Positions 11,091 to 19,201 of a DNA stretch of 64,000 nucleotides are shown one piece after another; positions within the stretch are counted from its first letter, which is position 1, and each line of letters opens with the position of its first letter. The notes under the pieces were generated by a model that saw only the letters and a list, made by a program, of their open reading frames with translations, had not been told where the DNA came from and did not search any database. The stretch covers positions 3,958,501-4,022,500 of the forward strand of contig NC_011071.1 of assembly GCF_000020665.1 (NCBI RefSeq), read 5' to 3'. A program made the translations under genes and the position numbers. This stretch comes from Stenotrophomonas maltophilia R551-3 (GTDB lineage Bacteria > Pseudomonadota > Gammaproteobacteria > Xanthomonadales > Xanthomonadaceae).

Positions 11091-11186
11091 GGCCGGGGTG
11101 GGGTTGCGGGACCGTTGGCGCCATGGATGGCGCCATCGAGCCCCCATGGATGGGTTTACGGCGTGTCCCGCCACCCCACCCCGGCC
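11091..11186. repeat. Large intergenic palindrome (22-bp arms)
   Basis: Arms at 11091-11112 and 11165-11186 are complementary except for one position. The interior carries GGCGCCATGGATGGCGCC, close to the core of the 10807 palindrome. Confidence 0.75.
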
Positions 11187-11223
11187 CGACCCAGCACGTA
11201 AGAACAACGAGCCGACCAACCTG

Positions 11224-11259
11224 CTGTTGATGTTGATGTTGCTGTTGATGTTGATGTTG
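11224..11259. repeat. Tandem 18-bp repeat, two perfect copies
   Basis: The unit CTGTTGATGTTGATGTTG occurs twice without change and decays on either side into TTGATG/TTGCTG hexamers. It is noncoding and lies just beyond the algR stop. Confidence 0.7.
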
Positions 11260-11306
11260 CTTCAGACGTTGCTCGTCAGCAGTCGCGGCCGCAGGCCGCG
11301 CGGAAC

Positions 11307-12038
11307 CTACAAATGCCGCAGTTCTTGCTTCAGCGTCGCCACGCAGCGGCGGCTGACTTCCAGCGGTTGCTTGCCATGCCGCAGCACCGCCTGCACCTGC
11401 CCACCCGTGCCACGGCGCAGCTCGACCAGTTCGTGGCGCGCCACCAGGCAGTTGCGATGGATGCGGATGAAGCGGCTGGCGAACTCTTCTTCCAGCGACT
11501 TCAACGACTCCTCGATCAGGTCCTCGCCGCGCGCGTGGTGCACCACCACGTACTTCTCTTCGGCCTGCAGGTAATGGATGTCGTCCAGCGGAATCAAGCG
11601 CAGGCTGCCGCGCAGGCGCGCGCACAGCATGCTGCGGGCCTGCTGCCCGCGGTGGTCCTGCGGCTGGCCATCACGGCCGGCCAGGAACGTGCGTGCACGT
11701 GCGATCGCTGCCGCCAACCGCTCGGCACGAACCGGCTTCATCAGGTAATCAATCGCGGCCGCCTCGAACGCCGACAGCGCATGCGCATCGTAAGCAGTGC
11801 AGAACACCACCGCCGGGCGCGGCTCGAAGCTGGCCAGGTGGCGGGCGGCTTCCAGGCCATCCAGCCCGGGCATCGCGATATCCAGCAGGACCAGGTCCGG
11901 CTGCAGTTCCGCGCACGCGTGCAGGGCCTGCTCGCCGTTGCCGGCCTCGGCCACCACATCCACGCCGTCCTGCGCTGCCAGCAGGCTGCGCAGGCGCTCG
12001 CGTGCCAGCGGTTCGTCATCGGCGATGACTACCCTCAC
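11307..12038 (-). CDS. algR: LytTR-type response regulator, AlgR family
   Basis: 243-residue response regulator. The receiver domain has acidic residues Asp7/Asp8, the phosphoacceptor Asp53 (LVLLDIAMPG) and YLMKPV near residue 100. The C-terminal LytTR DNA-binding domain (about 140-240) has the IPLDDIHYLQAEEKYVVVH opening and FIRIHRNCLVARHEL. In Pseudomonas AlgR controls alginate, type IV pili and virulence genes. The gene lies 10 bp downstream of the kinase gene, so they form an operon. Confidence 0.9.
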   Translation of the reverse strand: MRVVIADDEPLARERLRSLLAAQDGVDVVAEAGNGEQALHACAELQPDLVLLDIAMPGLDGLEAARHLASFEPRPAVVFCTAYDAHALSAFEAAAIDYLMKPVRAERLAAAIARARTFLAGRDGQPQDHRGQQARSMLCARLRGSLRLIPLDDIHYLQAEEKYVVVHHARGEDLIEESLKSLEEEFASRFIRIHRNCLVARHELVELRRGTGGQVQAVLRHGKQPLEVSRRCVATLKQELRHL

Positions 12039-12048
12039 GGTCGTCCCC

Positions 12049-13092
12049 TCACTGGATCGGCACTGTCACCTGGCAGGCATAGTAGCCCTCGCTCCAGCCG
12101 GCCGTCATCCGCGCGGTGCTGCCGAAGCGCCAGGCAAGGCGATGGCCGATGCTGTGCTGGGCATGACCCGCGCCCCGCGCCAGGGCCAGTCCCGGGGCCT
12201 GCGGGTCGGGCGCCGGATTGCGCACACGGATCTGCAGCTCATTGCCCTCGCGGACGAGCTGCAGTTCGATGGTGCCGCCCTCGGGCAGGCGCGAGATGCC
12301 GTGCAGCACGGCATTCTCCACCAGCGGCTGCAGTACCAGCCTCGGCAATGGCAGGTCCCAGGGCAGCGGCTCGTCGCGCTGCCAGCGCACCTGCAGGCGC
12401 TCGCCCAGGCGCAGCGATTCAATCGACAGGTAGCGCTCGGCCAGCTCGCATTCGTCGCGCAGGGTGGAATCACCCTCGCCCGCCCCCAAGGCTGCGCGGA
12501 ACAGATCGGACAGGTCGAGCACCGCGCGCTCGGCCACTGCCGGGTCGCGATGCAGCAGGCTGGCGATCAGGTTCATGCTGTTGAACAGGAAATGCGGGCG
12601 GATCCGTGCCTGCAGCGCATCGGCCTGCGCGCGCGCGTTGGCCTGCACCTGTGCGGCCCAGCGATCACTCACATAGAAGTAGCGCAGGGCCAGTGCGGTG
12701 ATCAGTGCGGTGGTTGCGGCGCTGCCGAGGGTGAAGCGCCAGAAGCTGATGCCATGGGCGAAGTTGTCCCCCAGCACCGCATACAGGGCGTGCACGATGC
12801 CGGCGCAGACCACTGCGATCAGCGCCGCCAACGCAATCGCCGCGACCGCGCCCAGCAGCTGCGGCAGCTTCGACAGCGCCTGCCGCAGCAGGCACAGGCT
12901 GGCGGTTACCGCCAGCGCCAGCCACAGCGCGAAGCCACTGGCCGACAGCAGTTCGCCAAAGGTCCAGTGGCGGCTGCCGTCGGGCGCCAGGGCCAGCACC
13001 ACCACCACCAGCTCGGCCAAGCCGAGCATCGCCGCCAGCCGTGGCAGGCGGCACAGTTCCGGCATCCACGGCGGTGTGCTGGCCGGAGGCAT
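12049..13092 (-). CDS. algZ: LytS/AlgZ-type sensor histidine kinase
   Basis: 347 residues. About five hydrophobic membrane segments lie in residues 10-170. The His_kinase module follows with the non-classical H-box IRPHFLFNSMNLIASLL, and the ATPase N-box PLVENAVLHG. It should phosphorylate the AlgR-like regulator encoded next door. A five-TM sensor without a periplasmic domain suggests it senses a membrane-borne or protein signal. It starts 3 bases downstream of the esterase stop on the same strand, so esterase-algZ-algR are probably one transcript. Confidence 0.85.
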   Translation of the reverse strand: MPPASTPPWMPELCRLPRLAAMLGLAELVVVVLALAPDGSRHWTFGELLSASGFALWLALAVTASLCLLRQALSKLPQLLGAVAAIALAALIAVVCAGIVHALYAVLGDNFAHGISFWRFTLGSAATTALITALALRYFYVSDRWAAQVQANARAQADALQARIRPHFLFNSMNLIASLLHRDPAVAERAVLDLSDLFRAALGAGEGDSTLRDECELAERYLSIESLRLGERLQVRWQRDEPLPWDLPLPRLVLQPLVENAVLHGISRLPEGGTIELQLVREGNELQIRVRNPAPDPQAPGLALARGAGHAQHSIGHRLAWRFGSTARMTAGWSEGYYACQVTVPIQ

Positions 13093-13095
13093 GGC

Positions 13096-13755
13096 TCAGG
13101 CGGCGCCCAGGCGTTCCTGCAGCCAGTCACCCAGCGCCTGGATTTCTTCGGCGCAGACCTGGTGGGCCATCGGGTAGCTATGCCATTCCACCACCAGGCC
13201 CAGCGACTGCAGTGCCTGCGCGCTGTGCGCAGCCACTGCCTGCGGAATCACCGGATCGGCGCTGCCGTGGGCCATGAACACCGGCACCTGCACGGCACCT
13301 TCAATACGCTTGGCGGTCTCGGCTTCGGGCAGGTAGGTGGACAGCGCGATCAGGCCAGCCAGCGGCGCGGTACGCGACAGCGCGGCGGTGAGGATGACGG
13401 CACCGCCCTGCGAGAAACCGGCCAGGAAGATCTTCTCCGGTGCGATGCCACGTTCGATCTCGCGGGCGATCAGCGCATCCAGCTGCAGCACCGATTCCTG
13501 CACGCCGGTCATGTCGGCACGCGATCGGAAATCCATGCCGACGATGTCGTACCAGCCGCGCATCGGCACGCCGTTGTTGATCGTGATCGGCCGCACCGGT
13601 GCATGCGGGAACACGAAACGCAGCGCCGGCCAGTGCGGGCGTACCAGTTCCGGCACGATCGGCGCGAAGTCATGGCCATCGGCACCAAGGCCATGCAGCC
13701 AGATCACCGACCACTGCGGCGAAGCGCCGGTTTCCTGTTCCACCGTTTGCAGCAT
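13096..13755 (-). CDS. Carboxylesterase/acyl-protein thioesterase-like hydrolase
   Basis: 219-residue alpha/beta hydrolase of the phospholipase/carboxylesterase (esterase II) family. The catalytic triad is readable: Ser115 in GFSQGG, Asp167 in GSADPVIP, His198 in MAHQVC. The oxyanion region is LHGLGADGHDF. It probably hydrolyses short acyl esters or thioesters in the cytoplasm; the natural substrate is unknown. First gene of the esterase-algZ-algR run. Confidence 0.9.
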   Translation of the reverse strand: MLQTVEQETGASPQWSVIWLHGLGADGHDFAPIVPELVRPHWPALRFVFPHAPVRPITINNGVPMRGWYDIVGMDFRSRADMTGVQESVLQLDALIAREIERGIAPEKIFLAGFSQGGAVILTAALSRTAPLAGLIALSTYLPEAETAKRIEGAVQVPVFMAHGSADPVIPQAVAAHSAQALQSLGLVVEWHSYPMAHQVCAEEIQALGDWLQERLGAA

Positions 13756-13805
13756 GATGCGGCTCCTTCAAGTTCGAGCCGCATTATGCCGCTGGCGCAG
13801 AGGAA

Positions 13806-15731
13806 TCAGTACAGCGGCGGTTGCTCGGCCGCTTCCCGGCGCAGCTGGGCGGCGCGCACCAGTACCGGTGGCGGGATGTTCTCCTCGGGGATATCGAGCA
13901 GGCCAAGGCGGTGCAGGAAGGCGCCCGGGCCACGCGAGGACGTAAGTGCCACCACCGGAATGGCCAGCACCATGCCGATCACCACCGGTGCCATCCACGC
14001 CGCCAGCGATGGCGACACCGCCCACGCCAGCACGCCCATGAAGGCACCGAACACGCCCAGGCCACCGTAGCCGCGGATCAGCGCCATCCAGGATATGCCG
14101 CCGTCGTCGCGCTGCTGGGCGTCCCAGCCCGAATCGCGGCCGGACAGCACTTCGGCCACGCCACGCGACTGCACGTACATCACCACCGGCGCCATCAGTG
14201 CGGCCAACACGGTCTCCACCAGCATCGACACGAATGCACGGATCGCGCCGCCGCAGCCGCGCCGGTCGACCGAGTCCAGCAGCATCGCCAGGTACCCCAG
14301 CACCTTGGGCATCAGCAGCACCGCCATGGTCGCGGCGAACAGGCGTACCACCTGTTCCTCGTCCTGGGCGCGCCAGTACACGCTGGGCGACAGGTGCAGC
14401 AGGGCGTTGAAGTCGATGCCCTCCTGGAACAACGGGATGGCGATGCCGATCAGCATCAGCATCGCCCACATCGGCGCGGTGAAGTAATGGCCGATGCCGA
14501 TCAGCATGTGCACGCGGCTGATCCAGTGCAGGCCGCGGCTGCCCACCACCTTGCCGTGCTGCAGGTTGCCCTGGCACCAGCGGCGGTCGCGCACCAGCAT
14601 GTCGGTCAGGGTCGGCGGACCTTCCTCATAGCTGCCGCCCAGGTACGGCACCATGTGCGCGGCCCAGCCACCCCGACGCATCAGCGCCGCTTCGACAAAA
14701 TCGTGGCTGAGCACATGGCCCCCGAACGGCTTGCGTCCCGGCAGCGCCGGCAGGCCGGCCTGATCGGCGAAGGCGCGCGTGCGGATGATCGCGTTGTGGC
14801 CCCAGTAGTTGCTCTCGGCGCCGTGCCACCAGGCCACGCCGCGGGCGATCACCGGCCCGTACACGCGGCCGCCGAACTGCTGCATGCGGGCAAACAGGGT
14901 GCGGCCACCGATCACCGAAGGCAGGGTCTGGATCAGGCCAACGTCGGCGTTGTGTTCCATGCCGGCCACCAGGCGCACGATGCTGTCGCCGGTCATCAGG
15001 CTGTCGGCATCCAGGATCAGCATCTGCGGGTAGGCGCCGCCGAAGCGGCGCACCCAGTCGGCGATGTTGCCGGCCTTGCGCGCGCCGTTGTCACTGCGGC
15101 GACGATAGAACAGCCGCCGCTGGCCGTCGGGCACGCGCTCACGCAGCTCGGCGAACACCTGCTCCTCGGCCCGTGCAATGTCCTCGCGGCGGGTATCGCT
15201 GAGCACGAAGAAGTCGAAACGTTCCAGCTGCCCGGTGGCCGCCACCGATTCGTAGATCGCCTGCAGGCCGGCCAGCAGCCGGCGCGGGTCCTCGTTGTAG
15301 GTCGGCATCAGCAGCGCGGTGCGGCTGTGCACGGTCGGCAGCGGTTTGTCCGGGTCGATGCCGAGGCGGTAGCCACGGTCGAACACGGCGGTCAGGAAGC
15401 CGGCCACGGCGCTGGCGAAGGACAGCGCGATCCAGGCGAACAGGCCTACGAACAGCACCAGCAGGCACGCTTCCAGCACGCTGATGCCGTTGCCCGACAA
15501 CACCCGCCACATCATGCGCGTGGCCACGGTGGTCATCACCGCGGTGCCGCCGAGGATGTACAGCCGGCGCAGGCCGATCATGCGCGGCGAGGTGCGATGC
15601 CTGCGGACTTTCAGCTCGCCTTCGCGCAGGGTCTGCTCGGGCATCTGCAGCGGCGATTCAGCAGGCAGCAGCGCCCAGCCGGCGTCAAGCCGGGGCGTAT
15701 CCGCTTCCGCGTGGATGGTCTGCACCCCCAT
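13806..15731 (-). CDS. opgH: Glucans biosynthesis glucosyltransferase H (OpgH/MdoH), short Xanthomonadaceae form
   Basis: Membrane glucosyltransferase that builds the osmoregulated periplasmic glucan backbone. 641 residues, much shorter than the roughly 850-residue E. coli protein but typical of xanthomonads. GT2 signatures: [28 protein letters not shown], the [14 protein letters not shown] acceptor region and the DRRWCQGN motif. Transmembrane segments flank the catalytic domain (two before, about four after). The partner opgG/opgD is not in the window. Confidence 0.92.
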   Translation of the reverse strand: MGVQTIHAEADTPRLDAGWALLPAESPLQMPEQTLREGELKVRRHRTSPRMIGLRRLYILGGTAVMTTVATRMMWRVLSGNGISVLEACLLVLFVGLFAWIALSFASAVAGFLTAVFDRGYRLGIDPDKPLPTVHSRTALLMPTYNEDPRRLLAGLQAIYESVAATGQLERFDFFVLSDTRREDIARAEEQVFAELRERVPDGQRRLFYRRRSDNGARKAGNIADWVRRFGGAYPQMLILDADSLMTGDSIVRLVAGMEHNADVGLIQTLPSVIGGRTLFARMQQFGGRVYGPVIARGVAWWHGAESNYWGHNAIIRTRAFADQAGLPALPGRKPFGGHVLSHDFVEAALMRRGGWAAHMVPYLGGSYEEGPPTLTDMLVRDRRWCQGNLQHGKVVGSRGLHWISRVHMLIGIGHYFTAPMWAMLMLIGIAIPLFQEGIDFNALLHLSPSVYWRAQDEEQVVRLFAATMAVLLMPKVLGYLAMLLDSVDRRGCGGAIRAFVSMLVETVLAALMAPVVMYVQSRGVAEVLSGRDSGWDAQQRDDGGISWMALIRGYGGLGVFGAFMGVLAWAVSPSLAAWMAPVVIGMVLAIPVVALTSSRGPGAFLHRLGLLDIPEENIPPPVLVRAAQLRREAAEQPPLY

Positions 15732-16224
15732 CGCCGCCTACTCCGCGCAGTCGGCACGGCCGGCCATCCCGGCCGGGCTGCATGCACGAAGGTTCCCGGC
15801 GCGCCTTCCCGGCGCCCGCACTTGTCCTGGCTGTGCCGGCCTGTGGCCGCACAGTCGATGTCTGTCACTACCGGAACCCACACGATCTCCAACGGGGCGG
15901 AATCGAAAATGCGGCGCCAGTCTAGGGCGCTGGATGTAAGCCGCGCGCGAAGGTGTACGCCGGGATTTACCCCCATTCAGCAAACAGCAGGCGATCTCCG
16001 GGCGGGACAGCCGGATGTCGCTTGATCGCCCCAGGTACTGGATCGTAACAAACGCGAACGGTTATCATTTCATTAACCAGGCAGGTCACCGTCCTCACAC
16101 GGTCGAGACCCACCCAGCTGCGCCGGTCCAATCCGCGCGCCCAACGACCCATGGAAGGGGGCTGCCTGCTGTCTGCGTGCGCCTGCTGCTTCCACCGGGT
16201 CTCCCTCCTCCGATGGAAGCCGTC
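15732..16224. promoter_or_regulatory. Divergent control region between opgH and a TonB receptor gene
   Basis: About 490 bp with no convincing gene. The part near the receptor contains AACGGTTATCATTTCATTA at 16057-16075. This loosely resembles a Fur-binding site (GATAAT-type hexamers, several mismatches), which would fit an iron-regulated receptor. I could not find a clear sigma-70 promoter by eye. Confidence 0.35.
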
Positions 16225-18270
16225 ATGTCCCTGTCGTCCCACCTCCGTAGCGCGCGCCTGTCGCGTACCCGCCTGGCCACTGCCCTGTCTGCCGCCTGCC
16301 TGCTAGCCCTGCCCGGCCTGGCCGCCGCCGAAGCCAGCGCCGATGCCTCCACCAAGGACCTGGATACCGTGGTGGTCACCGCCTCGGGCAACCAGCAATG
16401 GATCAAGGATGCCCCGGCCAGCATCAGCGTGATCAGCCGCGAGGACATCGCGCGCCAGCCGGTGCATGACCTGGCCACCCTGCTCAGCCGCGTTCCGGGC
16501 GTGACCGGTGGCCTCAGCGCCGTTGGCGAACAGTCCAAGATCAAGCTGCGCGGCATGCCGTCCAACTACACGCTGGTGCTGGTGGACGGCAAGCGGATGG
16601 GCAGTTCGGCCTCGACCAACTATCGCCCCGATCTGGGCCGCCAGGATCTGAACTGGATCTCGCCCGACCAGATCGAGCGCATCGAAGTGGTCCGCGGGCC
16701 GATGTCGTCGCTGTACGGCTCCGACGCCATGGGCGGCGTGATCAACATCATCACCCGCCGCATCGGCGACGAATGGAACGGCAGCGCCACCCACAGCTAC
16801 ACCCGCCCGGGTGACGGCAAGCGCGGCGACACCCAGCAGATCGGCGCGACCTTCTCCGGCCCGCTCGGCGAGCGTTTCGGCCTGCGCATCGGTGCAAACA
16901 GCATGCGCCGCGATTCGGACCAGTCCAATGGCGGCGTCTACGGCAATGCCTATGCCGGCGAGAAGGACCGCAATGTCGACGCACTGCTGCAGTGGAAGCT
17001 CAGCGACGCGCAGGAACTGTCGCTGGAAGCCGGCCACGGCGTGCAGCAGTCCTTCATCGATGCCTCGCTGGAAAAGCAGGACGAAGGCGCCTGGGGTGCC
17101 AGTGAACTCAAGCGCAGTTCGCTGGCGCTCAACCACGATGGCAAGTGGAACTTCGGCAACTCGAAGATCAGCGCGTACTGGACCGAGTACAAGAATGACA
17201 TCGGCGCCACCGGCCGCTCCGAGGCGACCGACACGATCATCGAAGGCAGCCTGACCACACCGTTCACCCTGGGCGTTGAACACCAGTTCGCCGTGGGTGG
17301 CCAGTGGAAGCGCCAGGAACTGACCAACACCGATACCATCGGCCGCGCGCCGATCGACTACGCCGGCAACGCGGTCAACGGCTCCGACCTGCAGGTGGAT
17401 ACCTGGGCGCTGTTCGTCGAGGACGAGCTGAAGCTGCACCGCACGCTGGCCCTGACCCTGGGCGCGCGCCTGGACCACCATGAGAAGTTCGGCGGCCACG
17501 TCAGCCCGCGTGCGTACCTGGTCTGGCATCCGGCCGAACAGTGGACGATCCGCGGTGGCGTCTCCAAGGGCTTCCGTGCGCCCAGCCTGACCGAGAACTC
17601 GCCCAGCGCGGCCACCCAGTCCGGCGGCCGTGGCTGCACCTCGCTGATCCCGCTGGGCTATACCCGTGGCGGCTGCTACATGGCCGGCAACCCGGACCTG
17701 GATCCGGAAACCAGCACCAACCGCGAGATCGGCATCAGCTTCGACAACGACCTGGTCGATGCCGGCCTGACCTACTTCCATACCGACTTCAGGAACAAGA
17801 TCGAATACGCACCGCTGGGCAAGTTCAACGGCATCTGGTGGACGCGCATGAGCAACGTGCAGCGCGCGCGTACCAGCGGCATGGAAGGCAACCTGAACTT
17901 CCGCTTCGGCGAGCACTGGCGCTGGCGCACCTCGGCGACCTGGATGAAGGAAGCCAAGAACCTGACCACCGGCAGGAACCTGATCGATACCCCGGAGTTC
18001 TCGGGCTACTCGTCGCTGGACTGGACGCCCAACACGACGTTCTCCAGCAGCCTGTCGGCGCAGTACACCGGCAAGCAGACCGGCACGGCGACGACCTTCC
18101 TCAAGGCCTACACCCTGTATGACCTGACCGCCGCCTGGAACGTCAACGAGGTACTGACCCTGCGTGGTGGCGTCAGCAACCTGGCCGACAAGAAGCTGTA
18201 CGCGGAGGGCTCCACCGACTACTTCGTGGCCGGGCGCAGCTACTTCCTGAGCATGACCGCGCGCTTCTGA
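16225..18270 (+). CDS. TonB-dependent siderophore receptor (CirA/FepA-like)
   Basis: Outer-membrane, TonB-energised receptor, most likely for a ferric catecholate siderophore. 681 residues from the ATG at 16225, which has GGAAG five bases upstream; an ATG 12 bases earlier lacks one. The signal peptide ends LAAAEA. The TonB box is DTVVVTASG. The plug domain contains SRVPGVTGG, IKLRGMPSNYTLVLVDGKRM and EVVRGPMSSLYGSDAMGGVINIIT. A 22-strand barrel follows, with FRAPSLTE and a terminal SMTARF. A cysteine pair in the extracellular loop (RGCTS...GGCYM) is usual in this subfamily. Confidence 0.85.
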   Translation: MSLSSHLRSARLSRTRLATALSAACLLALPGLAAAEASADASTKDLDTVVVTASGNQQWIKDAPASISVISREDIARQPVHDLATLLSRVPGVTGGLSAVGEQSKIKLRGMPSNYTLVLVDGKRMGSSASTNYRPDLGRQDLNWISPDQIERIEVVRGPMSSLYGSDAMGGVINIITRRIGDEWNGSATHSYTRPGDGKRGDTQQIGATFSGPLGERFGLRIGANSMRRDSDQSNGGVYGNAYAGEKDRNVDALLQWKLSDAQELSLEAGHGVQQSFIDASLEKQDEGAWGASELKRSSLALNHDGKWNFGNSKISAYWTEYKNDIGATGRSEATDTIIEGSLTTPFTLGVEHQFAVGGQWKRQELTNTDTIGRAPIDYAGNAVNGSDLQVDTWALFVEDELKLHRTLALTLGARLDHHEKFGGHVSPRAYLVWHPAEQWTIRGGVSKGFRAPSLTENSPSAATQSGGRGCTSLIPLGYTRGGCYMAGNPDLDPETSTNREIGISFDNDLVDAGLTYFHTDFRNKIEYAPLGKFNGIWWTRMSNVQRARTSGMEGNLNFRFGEHWRWRTSATWMKEAKNLTTGRNLIDTPEFSGYSSLDWTPNTTFSSSLSAQYTGKQTGTATTFLKAYTLYDLTAAWNVNEVLTLRGGVSNLADKKLYAEGSTDYFVAGRSYFLSMTARF

Positions 18271-18286
18271 CCGGCGACGCGCGCCG

Positions 18287-18317
18287 CGATCGCGCTGGCG
18301 GCGGGCCAGCGCGATCG
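18287..18317. terminator. Bidirectional hairpin terminator
   Basis: Perfect 12-bp stem CGATCGCGCTGG / CCAGCGCGATCG with a 7-base loop. It lies between the converging receptor gene and the small 56-residue gene. Confidence 0.6.
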
Positions 18318-18330
18318 GCGGTGTTGCGGG

Positions 18331-18501
18331 TTACTCGCTTTCCAGCGCGGCCGGTGCCGCGTTCTGCGTGGCCGCCGTGCGCGCACGGTCCATTGCCACC
18401 GCCAGTTGCTGGCGTGCGAGCAGTTGTTGTGCCTGCACCACTTCAGGTGTCGGCAGGAGCACCGGTCCCGGTGCGTTTTCCGGTGTAGCAGGTGTGGTCA
18501 T
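18331..18501 (-). CDS. Small hypothetical protein, 56 residues
   Basis: No recognised family. Proposed because the ATG at 18501 is preceded by a near-perfect GGAGGTTGC ribosome site and codon third positions are G/C-rich. The product is Pro-rich at the start and then a single predicted helix (VQAQQLLARQQLAVAMDRARTAA), soluble, without Cys or a membrane segment. It stands alone between two terminator-like hairpins. Confidence 0.55.
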   Translation of the reverse strand: MTTPATPENAPGPVLLPTPEVVQAQQLLARQQLAVAMDRARTAATQNAAPAALESE

Positions 18502-18718
18502 GCAACCTCCATGGACATCCCGCCGCTGCCCGGATCCAGCTGGGGCGGCGGCGGAACTGCGCACCCTATCCTAAAAACAAGGCGGGTGGGTGACGGTGCG
18601 GCGCCCCGCCGCAGGCCCATACATGCCGGACGCGTCACATTTTTGACGGCCAAGGGTAGTTTCCTGAACCGGCGGCCTCGTATCATGTAATCGTTTTCCT
18701 ACAAGGACGTAATCGTCA

Positions 18719-19105
18719 ATGAACGCAGTCGACCTCACCCGCTTCAGCCCGAAGTGGCAGTTCCGCTTCAACTTCTTCCAGCAGCACGGCGCTCCCAAAG
18801 AGCCGGGATTCAAGCAGGCCTGGAAGGCGCTCTCCTTCGGCGACCGCCTGAAGATCAACATCAATTTCTTCGCGTTCTTCTTCGGCTTCATCTACCTGCT
18901 CATCCTGGGCATGTGGCGCAAGGCGCTGGTGGTGATCGGCATCGGCATCGTGCTGGGCATCGTCTCCCTGTTCCTGCCGGACGTCGTCGCGCGTCCACTG
19001 TTCATTGCCATGAACTTCCTGGTCGCCGCCAGCACCAACTACAGCTACTACCTGGAGCAGGTGAAGGGCAAAGCCAGCTGGAACCCCTTCGAAGGCATGT
19101 TCTGA
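18719..19105 (+). CDS. DUF2628 domain membrane protein
   Basis: 128-residue inner-membrane protein. It has a hydrophilic start with an FKQAWKALSFGDRLKININ segment. Two or three hydrophobic stretches follow (FFAFFFGFIYLLILGMW; VIGIGIVLGIVSLFL). The C-terminus NYSYYLEQVKGKASWNPFEGMF is typical of the DUF2628 family. Function unknown. The start is preceded by AAGGACGTAATCGTCA, a weak ribosome site. A terminator follows. Confidence 0.8.
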   Translation: MNAVDLTRFSPKWQFRFNFFQQHGAPKEPGFKQAWKALSFGDRLKININFFAFFFGFIYLLILGMWRKALVVIGIGIVLGIVSLFLPDVVARPLFIAMNFLVAASTNYSYYLEQVKGKASWNPFEGMF

Positions 19106-19154
19106 GCGATTGCGGTTGCCGGACCCGGTTCCGGCATGCCAGCAAGCTGAAACA

Positions 19155-19188
19155 AGGACGCCCGGCCTTTGCCGGGCGTCCTCATTTG
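19155..19188 (+). terminator. Intrinsic terminator after the DUF2628 gene
   Basis: 12-bp stem AGGACGCCCGGC / GCCGGGCGTCCT with a CTTT loop, followed by CATTTG. It also serves the converging chemotaxis gene poorly, since it lies beyond that gene's stop in reverse. Confidence 0.8.
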
Positions 19189-19201
19189 TGCGGGCTGTGG
19201 C

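Noticed and set aside
11797..14070. 757-codon plus-strand frame across algR, algZ and the esterase
   Set aside because: Complement artefact: three well-recognised genes occupy the opposite strand throughout.
13821..16025. Very long plus-strand open frame antiparallel to opgH
   Set aside because: Histidine/glutamine/arginine-rich translation typical of the complement of a G/C3-rich gene; opgH on the other strand has full family motifs.
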